Below are positions 34,248 through 42,822 of a stretch of 45,021 bases of DNA, piece after piece. The stretch lies in contig CAMBWO010000004.1 of the NCBI GenBank assembly GCA_945871285.1, forward strand, positions 1 through 45,021. The letters run 5' to 3'. The stretch comes from Pseudorhodobacter antarcticus. Lineage in GTDB: Bacteria; Pseudomonadota; Alphaproteobacteria; Rhodobacterales; Rhodobacteraceae. The position numbers and the translations under genes were made by a program. Positions within the stretch are counted from its first letter, which is position 1. Each line of letters opens with the position of its first letter. The notes under the pieces are model-generated. The model saw only the letters and a list, made by a program, of their open reading frames with translations. It did no database searches and was not told where the DNA came from.

Positions 34248-35518
34248 CACCAATGACCCGGCGGCAAACGCTGGCCCTGTCCACAACGGTGATGTCCGGG
34301 TTCCTGATGGGGGCGCCCGCGCTGGCGCAGGGCCGCGCCCGCGTTGTGATTGTGGGGGGCGGGTTCGGCGGCGCGGCGGCTGCGCGCAGGCTGCGCCGGG
34401 TCGATCCGGACGTTGACGTGACGCTGGTCACAGAGGCGGCCGAGTTCACCACCTGCCCGTTTTCCAATCTGGTCATTGCGGGCGAAAGGACGATCGAGAG
34501 CATCACCTTCGGCTATGGCGCGCTTGCCGACGAGGGCATCCGCATCGTCGTGGGTCGTGCCACGGCCATTGATCCCGCCGCCCGTTTGGTCCGGATGGAG
34601 GACGGTGCGGCGCTTGCCTTTGACAGGCTGGTGCTGTCGCCCGGAATCGAGATGAAATACGACCGCGTTCCCGGCTATTCCAAGGCGCTGGAAGAGGTGA
34701 TGCCCCATGCCTGGAAGGCCGGCGCGCAGACCATTTTGCTGCGCGACCAACTGGCGGCGCTGCCGCAGGGGGGCACGGTGCTGATTGCCGTTCCGAACAA
34801 TCCGTATCGCTGCCCGCCCGGCCCTTATGAACGCGCCAGCTTGATGGCCCATGCGCTGTCGAGGACCAATCCGACCGCCAAGATCATCATCCTGGACGCC
34901 AAGGACAGTTTTTCCAAGCAGTCGCTGTTCGTTCAGGGATGGGAGGCGCTGTATCCCGGCATGATCAGCTATGTGCCCTTTGCCGACAACGGCGGGATTT
35001 TGGAGGTGGACGGCGGCGAGATGACCATCACGACCGCCTTTGAAACCTTCAAGGGGGATGTGGTCAACTTTATCCCGCCCCAGAGTGCGCCGCAATTCGT
35101 GCAGGATGCGGGCCTGACCGGGGAGGGCGAATGGTGCACGGTCGATCAGGCGACCTTTGAATCGGCCGACGTGCCGGGGGTCCATGTGCTGGGCGACGCC
35201 GCAATTGTGGGTGACATGCCCAAAAGCGGCTTTTCGGCCGCCGTTCAGGGCGGGGTCTGCGCCCATGTTCTGGCCGCCCTGCTGCGCGACCGCGTGCCCG
35301 AACGGGGGGTTTTGCTGAACACCTGCTACAGCCTGGTGTCGCCGGGTTATGGGATTTCGGTGGCCGGGGTTTACCGTGTGGCAGAGGATGGGCATTTGAA
35401 ATCCGTGGAAGGGAGCGGTGGCACGAGCCCGGTCGAGGCCACGCCGGAATTTCGCGCGGCGGAGGCGGATCATGCCCGCAGCTGGTATGCCACCCTGACA
35501 ACTGCCCTGTTTGGTTGA
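34244..35518 (+). CDS. Flavocytochrome-c sulfide dehydrogenase flavoprotein (FccB/SoxF)
   Basis: A 424-residue periplasmic FAD protein that oxidises sulfide, passing electrons to the adjacent cytochrome. A Tat signal (MTRRQTLALS...APALAQG) is followed by the FAD-binding VVIVGGGFGGAAAARRLRR (about residue 33). The two redox Cys expected next to the flavin are present: C190 (NPYRCPPGPYERA) and C361 (NTCYSLVSPGYGIS). VHVLGDAAIVGDMPKSGF is the second FAD contact. The C-terminal FCSD domain matches the family. The gene is coupled to the cytochrome upstream and followed after 3 nt by soxX. Confidence 0.92.
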   Translation: MTPMTRRQTLALSTTVMSGFLMGAPALAQGRARVVIVGGGFGGAAAARRLRRVDPDVDVTLVTEAAEFTTCPFSNLVIAGERTIESITFGYGALADEGIRIVVGRATAIDPAARLVRMEDGAALAFDRLVLSPGIEMKYDRVPGYSKALEEVMPHAWKAGAQTILLRDQLAALPQGGTVLIAVPNNPYRCPPGPYERASLMAHALSRTNPTAKIIILDAKDSFSKQSLFVQGWEALYPGMISYVPFADNGGILEVDGGEMTITTAFETFKGDVVNFIPPQSAPQFVQDAGLTGEGEWCTVDQATFESADVPGVHVLGDAAIVGDMPKSGFSAAVQGGVCAHVLAALLRDRVPERGVLLNTCYSLVSPGYGISVAGVYRVAEDGHLKSVEGSGGTSPVEATPEFRAAEADHARSWYATLTTALFG

Positions 35519-35521
35519 CCC

Positions 35522-35944
35522 GTGTTGGACAGGACGTTCCGCAAAAACCTTTTGTTGTGGACATCGGCCGTTTGTGCGGCCAGTGCCGCGTTTGCCGATA
35601 CCGGCCCGTTGACCGAGGTGCCGGGTGATCCTGCACGGGGTCTGGCAATCCTGCGCGATGGGTCCTTGCCCAGTTGCCTGATCTGTCACCAGATTTCGTC
35701 GCTGCCTGATCGCGATCAGGGACAGCTTGGCCCGACACTGGACGGTGTCGCGGGTCGGTTTACGGCAGATGAGCTGCGGTTGCGGATCATCGACGCCCGA
35801 AAGATTTCACCCGAAACGATCATGCCGGCCTATTATGCGACCGACGGGCTGTTCCGGGTGGGCCGCAACTGGGCGGGCAAGACGATCTATGACCCGCAGC
35901 AGGTCGAGGATGTGACGGCCTATCTGATGACGCTGGCCGATTAG
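35522..35944 (+). CDS. soxX: Sox c-type cytochrome SoxX
   Basis: A 140-residue monoheme cytochrome, partner of SoxA in attaching sulfur substrates to the SoxY Cys. A signal peptide (up to AAFA, about residue 25) precedes CLICH (C52-C55-H56). GQLGPTLDGVAGRFTADELRLRI and TIMPAYYATDGLFRVG, with the Met ligand, are strongly SoxX. Start is GTG 35522 with a weak ribosome site, 3 nt after the flavoprotein stop, so translation probably depends on upstream translation. It lies next to soxA (1 nt). Confidence 0.93.
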   Translation: MLDRTFRKNLLLWTSAVCAASAAFADTGPLTEVPGDPARGLAILRDGSLPSCLICHQISSLPDRDQGQLGPTLDGVAGRFTADELRLRIIDARKISPETIMPAYYATDGLFRVGRNWAGKTIYDPQQVEDVTAYLMTLAD

Positions 35945-35945
35945 G

Positions 35946-36719
35946 ATGATGAAACCGCTGCTCATCCTGGTTGGATTTCTGTCTGGGGCAGTGGCCGCCT
36001 GGGCCGGGCCGCCCGATGGCCCGCCTGTGTCGGGTTATCAGATGATGACGCCCGAGACGCAGCAGCTTCAGGATGACGACTTTCTGAATCCGGCGATGTT
36101 CCTTGTGGACAGGGGCATCACGCTGTGGGGGCGGGAATGGACGCAAGGCGGGGCGACGTGCCAGTCCTGCCACAGCGACATCGCCAGCGACATGGCCGGG
36201 GTCGCGGCGCGTTATCCGCGCATTGACCCTGTTTCGGGGCAGATGGTCAGCCTTGAGGGGAAAATCATCAGCGAAATCGCGGGCCGGCTGGGCGCCCCGG
36301 CCCCGGACTACGAGTCTGAAGACCTGCTTGCGCTGACCGCCCTGATCGGGTTTCAGTCGCGTGGGATGCCAATGAACGTCGCCGTCACGCCCGACAGCGG
36401 GCCCTGGATCGCGAAGGGCAAAGAGATATTCGAAACGCGCCGGGGGCAGTTGAACCTGTCATGCGCCAATTGCCATCAGGACCATTGGGGCGAAAAGCTG
36501 CGGGGGGATACCCTGAGTCAGGGCCATATCAACGCCTTTCCGGTTTACCGACTGACCTGGAGCGATTTCGGGTCGCGGCAAAGGATGTTCACCTGGTGCA
36601 TGGAATCCATCCGGTCTGAGCCCTATGCCTATGGTTCGGAGGAGTTTCTGGCCATGGAAACCTATCTGGCCGTGCGCGGGGCGGGCCTGCCAATCGAAAC
36701 GCCGGGGGTTCGGCGCTAG
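35946..36719 (+). CDS. soxA: Sox diheme cytochrome SoxA
   Basis: A 257-residue cytochrome subunit of SoxXA. A signal peptide ends near residue 20. Heme 1 is C72-Q-S-C75-H and heme 2 is C173-A-N-C176-H. C218 in RMFTWCMESIRSEPYAYGS is the position of the Cys-persulfide active site and heme ligand, so the enzyme looks intact. The end YLAVRGAGLPIETPGVRR is typical. In Sox systems SoxXA links thiosulfate or a similar sulfur compound to SoxY. Here only the fused SoxYZ is available, and SoxB and SoxCD are absent from the window. Confidence 0.93.
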   Translation: MMKPLLILVGFLSGAVAAWAGPPDGPPVSGYQMMTPETQQLQDDDFLNPAMFLVDRGITLWGREWTQGGATCQSCHSDIASDMAGVAARYPRIDPVSGQMVSLEGKIISEIAGRLGAPAPDYESEDLLALTALIGFQSRGMPMNVAVTPDSGPWIAKGKEIFETRRGQLNLSCANCHQDHWGEKLRGDTLSQGHINAFPVYRLTWSDFGSRQRMFTWCMESIRSEPYAYGSEEFLAMETYLAVRGAGLPIETPGVRR

Positions 36720-36761
36720 GCCGAGGTCAAGGGATGATCAAAACAAGATGAAGGTGACGGA

Positions 36762-38075
36762 ATGAAGACGTGGAAGATCGCAACGGGGGTGTCCGTCGTG
36801 GCGCTTGTCGTCGCTGGGGGGATCGTGGCCAACGTTTTTCCCGCGCAGATCGCGGCCATCGACCAGATTGATCCTGCACTGCTGGCAGAGGATCTGGTCA
36901 CGCAAGGCGAAAACCTTGCCATGCTGGGGGATTGTGCCGCCTGTCACACGCAAAAGGGGCAGGGCGAGCTGTCGGGCGGGGTCGCGCTGCCGACACCCTT
37001 TGGCACCATTTATTCCACGAACATCACCCCGGACAAGGATACCGGCATCGGCACCTGGTCCTTCGCGGCCTTCGACCGCGCCATGCGCGACGGGATCGAC
37101 CGCCGGGGCGCCCATCTGTATCCGGCCTTCCCCTATGATCATTTCGCGGCGATCACCGACGCCGACATGCGCGCCCTTTATGCCTATGTCATGACCCGCG
37201 ATGCGGTGGCGGCGCCTGCGGTTCCAAATTTGCTGTCGTTTCCCTTCAACTTTCGGCCGCTGCTGGCTGGGTGGAAGCTGTTGTTTCACCACAAGACACC
37301 CTTTGCGCCCGACCCGGCGATGGATGAGGAACAAAATCGCGGCAAGTATCTGGCGGAAACCATCGGCCACTGCACGGCGTGTCACAGCCCGCGCAATGCG
37401 CTGGGGGCGGTCCGGCAGAACGCGTTCATGCAAGGCGCCGAGGTCGAGGGATGGCTGGCGCCGCCGTTGGGTGCATCCTCTATCGCACCCGTCGGATGGA
37501 CCCTGGACGACTATGCCGATTACCTGTTTGACGGCTGGAGCGAGACGCACAGCATTGCCGCCGGACCGATGACCAATGTGGTGGATCACCTGTATGCGGC
37601 GGACGAGGACGACGTCTTTGCCATCGCCGCCTGGTTGGCCAAAATCACGCCGGCGCAGGACGAGGGCGAGCGGGCGGCCCGGATCACCGAGATCGACGCG
37701 CTGAATCTGTCGGAAGCCTTTGATTTCTCACTGGCCGGGATGGATGTTCCACAACAGGTGCGAGAGGGAGCGCAGGTGTTCAAGACCAGCTGCGTCAAGT
37801 GCCACAAGGAGCGGATTGCCGACACATTGCCCGTGTCGCTGGGTCTGACCTATGCGGTGAATGCGCCTGCGCCCACGAACCTGTTTCACGTGGTCCTTGG
37901 GGGGATCGAACCGCCGCAGGGGTCCAGCGCGCGCCGGATGCAGCCGATCACCCTGTCGGCCGAAGACCTGGGCCGCGTCGCGGCCTTTGTGCGGTGGCAG
38001 TTTACCGATCTGCCGGACTGGCCCGACCTGCAAGAGGCCGCCGAGCAGGCGTTGTCTGACCGGACGGCACATTGA
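36762..38075 (+). CDS. Triheme cytochrome c, dehydrogenase electron-acceptor type
   Basis: A 437-residue membrane-anchored protein: one N-terminal helix (VSVVALVVAGGIVANVF), then three cytochrome domains with CAACH (C58), CTACH (C204) and CVKCH (C344). This is the layout of cytochrome subunits of periplasmic aldehyde/alcohol dehydrogenases and of IorAB-type molybdenum hydroxylases. The natural partner is the Mo hydroxylase encoded convergently at 38142-40806, although the gene is in the same direction as soxXA (42 nt after soxA). It ends 1 nt before a bidirectional terminator. It may pass electrons from either system to the respiratory chain. Confidence 0.88.
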   Translation: MKTWKIATGVSVVALVVAGGIVANVFPAQIAAIDQIDPALLAEDLVTQGENLAMLGDCAACHTQKGQGELSGGVALPTPFGTIYSTNITPDKDTGIGTWSFAAFDRAMRDGIDRRGAHLYPAFPYDHFAAITDADMRALYAYVMTRDAVAAPAVPNLLSFPFNFRPLLAGWKLLFHHKTPFAPDPAMDEEQNRGKYLAETIGHCTACHSPRNALGAVRQNAFMQGAEVEGWLAPPLGASSIAPVGWTLDDYADYLFDGWSETHSIAAGPMTNVVDHLYAADEDDVFAIAAWLAKITPAQDEGERAARITEIDALNLSEAFDFSLAGMDVPQQVREGAQVFKTSCVKCHKERIADTLPVSLGLTYAVNAPAPTNLFHVVLGGIEPPQGSSARRMQPITLSAEDLGRVAAFVRWQFTDLPDWPDLQEAAEQALSDRTAH

Positions 38076-38076
38076 A

Positions 38077-38102
38077 AAAAGGGGCCCCGTGGGGCCCCTT
38101 TT
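38077..38102. terminator. Bidirectional intrinsic terminator
   Basis: AAAAGGGGCCCC (38077-38088) and GGGGCCCCTTTT (38091-38102) are perfect complements around a GT centre (about 10-11 paired bases in practice). Poly-A on one side and poly-T on the other make it work for both the triheme cytochrome gene and the convergent Mo-hydroxylase gene. Confidence 0.9.
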
Positions 38103-38141
38103 GTGTCTGGGTCAGACCGGAGGATGTGCCCCCGGCCCGGT

Positions 38142-40334
38142 TCAGAGTTCCGCCTTGGACAGCGGTGTGGTCCGCACGCGGGTGCCCGTCGCGTAAAACA
38201 GGGCATTGGCCACGGCGGGCGGGGTCGGCGGGCCGGTAGGCTCGCCCAGACCACCCCACCACTGATCCTCGGACATCTCCAGATTGACCTCGATTTCAGG
38301 CGGAGTGTCGGGCATCCGCATCATCGGGTAACTGTCGAAGTTCGTGTTGACGATCCGGCCGTCGCGCACCTGCAAACCGCCGAACATCGCGTGGCTGAGT
38401 TCCCAGATCGCCGAGCTTTCGGCCTGTTCACGGGCGTTCAACGGGTTGATCACATAGCCGCTGTTGATAAAGTATTGCAGCTTGTCCACGAAGATCTGGC
38501 CACGCCGGCTGACCGAAACCGTCGCCACACAGCCCGCGATGGTGCCGTGCGACTCGACCACGGCACAGCCCATGCCTTCGCCGTCGCCCATGTCGGTGGT
38601 CCAGCCGGACTTTGCCTTCATGGCCTGAAGCACGCGTTGCCAGGGTTCCATCCCCTCGGTCAGCTTGATCCGCCATTCCAGCGGATCCCATCCCCCCGCC
38701 TGCGCCAGCTCGTCGACCATCTGCTCGACGATGAAGCCGTTCGAATTGGCGCCCGGTGCGCGGTGATACCCGATCGGAACGTGGTTTTGCACAAGGCTGT
38801 TTTCGTGCCGCCGGTTCGGGATCAGATACGGCAGGTTCGCCACACCGCGCTGCGCGAAGGCAGGCATCTTCTCTTCGCCGACAAAGTGCGTGAGGAGCGC
38901 CACCGGCAGTCCATCCTCGCCCAAGGCCGCCTTGTAGGTACCCCAGACCGGCGGGCGCTGGGAATCCTGTGCAATGTCCTCCTCGCGGCTGCGGATCACC
39001 TTGACCGGCTTGCCAACGGCCGCCGAGATGGCCGCGGCCTGCCGGTGCACGTCCATGTTGTAACCGCCACCAAATCCGCCGCCCAGTTGCGTCTGGTGCA
39101 GGAAGACGGCCTTGGTGTCGCGGCCCAGCTGGTCGGCCACCTCGTTCAGCGACCGCCCGATGTCTTGGGTAAAGGTCCAGACATCGACCCGGTCCGCCTT
39201 GACATCGGCCACGGCACAGGGCGGCATCATGGTTGCGTGGGCCTCGAACGGACGCGAATAGACCTCGCCCGTGACCAGTTTGGTCGAGGCCGCCAGCAGG
39301 TCGGGAACCGCGTCATGGTTCACGCCCTTGTCCATGCCCTTGCCGATGTTGCCATCCTCGTCCTTGACCAGCGTGCCCGGCGCGGCCAGCAGGCTCAGCG
39401 CCTCGGCGGTCTGGCTTTCAAAGCTGATCGTGGCGCCGCGGCCGAAATCCCAGACGATGGGCATGACGGCGAGGGCATTCTTGGCCTGGAACCAGCTTTC
39501 GGCAACGATGGCCACGGCGCTGCGCAGGTCGGTGAAGGCGGGTACGTCCTTGACCTGTTTCAGTTCCACGGCGGCGATGACGCCGGGCATCCCCTTGACC
39601 GCTTCGAAATCGAAGCTGACCAGCTTGCCTTCCGGGACGGGGCAGGCCTGCACCGCTGCATAGACCATGCCTTCGACCGTCACGTCGATTGGATAGACGG
39701 CCGAGCCGTTGGTCTTGCTGGCGACATCGACCCGCTTGACGTCGGTGCCCAGCAGCCACCAGTCGCCATAGGCCTTGATCGTTGGCTCTTTCTCCAGCGT
39801 CACGGCCACGGCATCGGCGGCGAATTCGCCGTAGGTGCCTTGCAGCATGCCCTGTTCTTCGTGCTCGGTGCTGAGGTAGCCCTGCTTGGCGACCACCTTG
39901 TCCAGCGGGACACCCCAGCGATTGGAGGCGGCAACCCGCAGCCTTTCGCGGGCGGATGCCCCGGCCTGCATCATGTAGGGATGCCGCCGCGACACGGTGG
40001 TCGAGCCACCTGTCGAGGTCGTTGTGTAAAGCTCGGCGTTGTTGACATGCCGGTTTGCGTCCGCACGCACGCTGCGCACGTTTTCCCATGGCACATCAAG
40101 TTCTTCGGCGACCATCATCGGAATCGACGTCCAGGCGCCTTGACCCATCTCGGTTTGGGGCGTGACGATGCTGACGATGTTGTCGGGGTCAATCGTGAGC
40201 CAGGCGTTGATTTCGCCCGCCTCGCCCATGGCCGCCTGCAAGGGAGTGGGAAGGGTGAACCCCACCATCAAGCCGCCGGCGGCAGAAACCGTGACCTTCA
40301 GGAAGTTGCGTCTTGAAAAGCTTGGCGTATTCAT
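38142..40334 (-). CDS. Periplasmic molybdenum hydroxylase large subunit (IorB/aldehyde dehydrogenase type)
   Basis: A 730-residue Mo-cofactor subunit of the xanthine dehydrogenase family. The Tat signal SRRNFLKVTVSAAGG exports it folded. Mo-cofactor contacts are QTEMGQGAWTSIP (about residue 60) and LGGGFGGGYNMD (about 425), and the catalytic Glu is expected in GGLGEPTGPPTPPAV near the C-terminus. Such enzymes hydroxylate N-heterocycles or oxidise aldehydes using water. The order of segments matches single-chain IorB-like subunits that work with a 2Fe-2S subunit and a cytochrome c. The GGATCCTCC ahead of the start (minus strand GGAGGATCC) is the ribosome site. Substrate unknown. Confidence 0.9.
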   Translation of the reverse strand: MNTPSFSRRNFLKVTVSAAGGLMVGFTLPTPLQAAMGEAGEINAWLTIDPDNIVSIVTPQTEMGQGAWTSIPMMVAEELDVPWENVRSVRADANRHVNNAELYTTTSTGGSTTVSRRHPYMMQAGASARERLRVAASNRWGVPLDKVVAKQGYLSTEHEEQGMLQGTYGEFAADAVAVTLEKEPTIKAYGDWWLLGTDVKRVDVASKTNGSAVYPIDVTVEGMVYAAVQACPVPEGKLVSFDFEAVKGMPGVIAAVELKQVKDVPAFTDLRSAVAIVAESWFQAKNALAVMPIVWDFGRGATISFESQTAEALSLLAAPGTLVKDEDGNIGKGMDKGVNHDAVPDLLAASTKLVTGEVYSRPFEAHATMMPPCAVADVKADRVDVWTFTQDIGRSLNEVADQLGRDTKAVFLHQTQLGGGFGGGYNMDVHRQAAAISAAVGKPVKVIRSREEDIAQDSQRPPVWGTYKAALGEDGLPVALLTHFVGEEKMPAFAQRGVANLPYLIPNRRHENSLVQNHVPIGYHRAPGANSNGFIVEQMVDELAQAGGWDPLEWRIKLTEGMEPWQRVLQAMKAKSGWTTDMGDGEGMGCAVVESHGTIAGCVATVSVSRRGQIFVDKLQYFINSGYVINPLNAREQAESSAIWELSHAMFGGLQVRDGRIVNTNFDSYPMMRMPDTPPEIEVNLEMSEDQWWGGLGEPTGPPTPPAVANALFYATGTRVRTTPLSKAEL

Positions 40335-40344
40335 CGGATCCTCC

Positions 40345-40806
40345 TCAGGTCTTGCTCATCTCGGCCGCGCGATGAATCGCTGCGCGGATCCGCGTGTAAG
40401 TGCCGCACCGACAGATGTTTCCGGCCATGGCCTTGTCGATCTCGTTGTCTGTCGGGTCCGGGCTCTGTTCCAGCAGGGCGACCGCCGACATGATCTGTCC
40501 GGATTGACAATAGCCGCACTGCGGCACGGTCAGCTCCTGCCAGGCCTTTTGGACAGGGTGATCGTTGTCGGCAGACAGACCTTCGATCGTGCGAATGGCC
40601 TTGCCTGCAGCGGTTGCCAGCGGCGTATTGCAGGACCGCACGGCGTTTCCGTCGATGATGACCGTGCAGGCGCCGCATTGGGCGATCCCGCATCCGAATT
40701 TGGTTCCTGACAGCCCGGCCTTCTCGCGGATCGCCCACAGAAGCGGCATCTGCGGGTCAGCGTCAATCGTGTGATCCTGACCGTTGATGTTCAAAGTGAT
40801 AGCCAT
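40345..40806 (-). CDS. 2Fe-2S subunit of molybdenum hydroxylase (IorA-like)
   Basis: A 153-residue protein with two 2Fe-2S clusters. The N-terminal plant-type site is [11 protein letters not shown] plus a distal Cys (RSCNTP). The C-terminal helical site is [10 protein letters not shown] and CRCGTY. It carries electrons from the Mo site to the cytochrome. I start at ATG 40806 ([12 protein letters not shown]) behind GGAGGGAG; the open frame to 40932 is not family-like. No signal peptide is present, so it probably travels with the Tat-exported Mo subunit encoded 10 nt downstream. Confidence 0.92.
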   Translation of the reverse strand: MAITLNINGQDHTIDADPQMPLLWAIREKAGLSGTKFGCGIAQCGACTVIIDGNAVRSCNTPLATAAGKAIRTIEGLSADNDHPVQKAWQELTVPQCGYCQSGQIMSAVALLEQSPDPTDNEIDKAMAGNICRCGTYTRIRAAIHRAAEMSKT

Positions 40807-40823
40807 CCATCTCCCTCCGATGC

Positions 40824-40839
40824 GGCCGGTGATCCGGCC
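40824..40839. repeat. Small hairpin GGCCGG-TGAT-CCGGCC in iorA-like leader
   Basis: A 6-bp perfect stem with a 4-nt loop, 18 nt upstream of the 2Fe-2S gene start, just before its ribosome site on the minus strand. It could modulate translation initiation; no evidence beyond the fold. Confidence 0.35.
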
Positions 40840-40990
40840 TCGTGACCTGCTACATGGGACATTCCTCCTCCACGCAGCCCTCGACTGTCTTGCCGGGCGA
40901 ATTGGGCCCGAAAGATCGAGGAGCGCGAGCATCCCAAGGCAAGCCTAACCCAGTTGCCCTGCAATCCAACAGAAAAGGACAGGCGCAAGG

Positions 40991-40996
40991 ATTATA
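40991..40996 (-). promoter_or_regulatory. Possible -10 element for the Mo-hydroxylase operon
   Basis: TATAAT on the minus strand, a perfect consensus -10, in the 246-nt gap upstream of the 2Fe-2S gene. No good -35 is seen at 16-18 nt, so an activator would be needed; the LysR regulator encoded upstream is a natural candidate. The implied leader is about 180 nt. Confidence 0.3.
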
Positions 40997-41052
40997 TGGA
41001 TCATCGGAAAATCGAATACATCAACGGGAGCCGCCGATATGGCCCGGCGGCC

Positions 41053-41370
41053 TCAATCCTGCGGGAAACCGGTGTAGGTGCAATAAAGGCCGGTATCCTT
41101 GTCATCATGATAGAGGGTTCCGACCGTCCGATCGAAGCGGTACTGCCCGAAGGTGCCCTCCAGAATGATCGCCTGCTCTGTCACGGTGACAACGGCATCA
41201 CCGATCCCGTCGACGACCTGCGTGCCGAGGGCGAGGTCGATCTTGTAGACGTTCACGTCAAGCATCCCCGTGCAATTTGCGGTGACGGTCTGGGACCAGG
41301 CCGCCCCGGTGATCAGGGTGGCGGTCAGAAAGGCCGTCATCGAAAGGGTGATTTTGTGCCGTGGTTGCAT
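41053..41370 (-). CDS. Small secreted protein of unknown function
   Basis: A 105-residue protein with a clear signal peptide (MQPRHKITLSMTAFLTATLITGAAWS). The mature part of about 79 residues has two Cys (NCTGMLD and GLYCTYTGF) that could pair, and looks rich in beta-strands (VNVYKIDLALGTQVV, AVVTVTEQAIIL). No family recognised. The start is well supported by CAGGAGGACAGG before ATG 41370. It lies 15 nt downstream of the LysR gene on the same strand and 246 nt upstream of the Mo-hydroxylase operon, so it is probably co-transcribed with the regulator. Confidence 0.75.
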   Translation of the reverse strand: MQPRHKITLSMTAFLTATLITGAAWSQTVTANCTGMLDVNVYKIDLALGTQVVDGIGDAVVTVTEQAIILEGTFGQYRFDRTVGTLYHDDKDTGLYCTYTGFPQD

Positions 41371-41385
41371 CCTGTCCTCCTGAAC

Positions 41386-42393
41386 CTAGCTGCGATACGC
41401 GAGGGCGGCGTTCTCGGGCTTCAGAACCACGAAGCCGGGCGAGCGAACGATCTCGGCGTTGACGATATCATGCACCTGACTGGTGAATTCGACAAAGGGA
41501 CGGATGCTTTGCAAATGTTTTGGATAGGCAAGGCAGACCCGCCGGGCAATCTCGCCGATGTCGTAATACCGCAGGCGGCTGCGCACGCTTTCGGACAGGT
41601 TCGGAATCAGCGTCATCGGCGTGTGACAGGTGGCGTGGCCAGAGGCGGCAATCTGAACGGCCGATTGATGGGTGGCCGACGAAAAGAACGGTTGGGCGAA
41701 GGGCAGCTTGTCGCGATACCAATCCGCGCTTTTGGCATACCAGGGGGGCACCTGGCCCAAGGTGACGAACCGGTCCAGACTGGGGTGCCCGCCCACGTTC
41801 TTGCGGCTTTGCACGGTGGCGATCACGTCTTCGACCGGAATGCTGGCAGGCACGGCCCAGACGATCCTGTCATCATAAAGGTGCACGATCTGAAGCGACG
41901 ACTTTTGTTCTTCCAGACTGCTGAGACTGGCAATGCCCAGATTGATCCGATGGGCCGCCAAGGCGTCTGCCACATGGCGCGAATCCAGATAGCTGTGGAT
42001 GTTCAGCGCCTTGATTTGGGGAATATGCACGGCTGCGCCGCTGATGAGTTCATCGAACCGGCCCTGCAAACTGGGCGTGGTCCCGAATTTCACGATGATG
42101 CCCTGTTCGACAAACAGATCGAAATGGGTCGTCAGGGCCGAGTCGAGCTTGCTCAGGATCTCGGCTGTTCGGGCCAGCCAGAACTCGCCCGCCGGGGTCA
42201 ACTCGATGGCCGTCTTCTTGCCGCGAACGATCAACTGGGTCTGCAACTGTTTTTCCAGATTGGCCAATTGCTGTGACAGGGTCGGCTGCGACAATTCGGT
42301 CAGCGAAACCGCCTTGGTAAAGGACCCCGCGACGACGATCGCCCGAAAGATCTCGAGCTGTTTCAGGTTCACGTTGCTCAGGCCGCGTGACAT
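41386..42393 (-). CDS. LysR-family transcriptional regulator
   Basis: A 335-residue regulator with an N-terminal winged HTH (LKQLEIFRAIVVAGSFTKAV...LSQPTLSQQLANLEKQL, about residues 9-65) and a C-terminal effector-binding domain. I start at ATG 42393 (MSRGLSNVNL); an AGAGGAG lies about 10 nt upstream, and the in-frame reading to 42489 is not HTH-like. It heads the minus-strand group that ends in the Mo hydroxylase, so it probably controls that group and senses its substrate. This is inference from position. Confidence 0.9.
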   Translation of the reverse strand: MSRGLSNVNLKQLEIFRAIVVAGSFTKAVSLTELSQPTLSQQLANLEKQLQTQLIVRGKKTAIELTPAGEFWLARTAEILSKLDSALTTHFDLFVEQGIIVKFGTTPSLQGRFDELISGAAVHIPQIKALNIHSYLDSRHVADALAAHRINLGIASLSSLEEQKSSLQIVHLYDDRIVWAVPASIPVEDVIATVQSRKNVGGHPSLDRFVTLGQVPPWYAKSADWYRDKLPFAQPFFSSATHQSAVQIAASGHATCHTPMTLIPNLSESVRSRLRYYDIGEIARRVCLAYPKHLQSIRPFVEFTSQVHDIVNAEIVRSPGFVVLKPENAALAYRS

Positions 42394-42598
42394 CGCCTCA
42401 ACTCCTCTGGCCTTGGGGCCTGCTGGCCGGCCGATCGGTACACCGGACGGATTTACACACCTCAGACGCCTCTCCCGGACCCCAAGCAACCCGAGTCGCG
42501 CTTGGTGCCAGCCGGGCTGTCTGGACCCGTCGTCGTGTCGCGCTCAGGTCGATCAGGGTCTTTGCGGGCCAGACGGGGCCGCTGGATCATTCCTTTTC

Positions 42599-42612
42599 TT
42601 GATACATATCAT
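42599..42612. promoter_or_regulatory. Candidate FNR/Nnr-type box
   Basis: TTGAT-ACAT-ATCAT matches the FNR-family consensus TTGAT-N4-ATCAA at 9 of 10 defined bases. Sites of this type control anaerobic and denitrification genes in Rhodobacterales. The NosR-like gene downstream makes it functionally plausible, although about 340 nt separate it from the first start codon. Confidence 0.6.
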
Positions 42613-42686
42613 CGGTTTTTCAAAGCGCCCAGGCAACACCCTTTTCCGGCAGGCTGGCCCGTCGCGCGGCAAAGGTCCGAGTCCCT

Positions 42687-42706
42687 TTGCGCATGGGATA
42701 GCGCAA
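42687..42706. repeat. Inverted repeat TTGCGC-N8-GCGCAA
   Basis: A 6-bp perfect inverted repeat with an 8-nt spacer, about 75 nt downstream of the FNR-type box. It could be a regulator site or a leader hairpin. Confidence 0.35.
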
Positions 42707-42822
42707 GTATTTGATTGAAATGGGCATTACAGGTTCGCCTTTGGTTTTCCGCAAGCCGTGCCGCCCTGGCCGCGCAACACCGGCTGCGTCCCTAGCGGCG
42801 AAAGCCTGCCTTGTTTTGCCGC

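Noticed and set aside
40954-42276. Plus-strand open frame of 440 codons opposite the LysR and small secreted-protein genes
   Set aside because: The minus strand has two well-supported genes with good ribosome sites; the plus reading has no recognisable domain.
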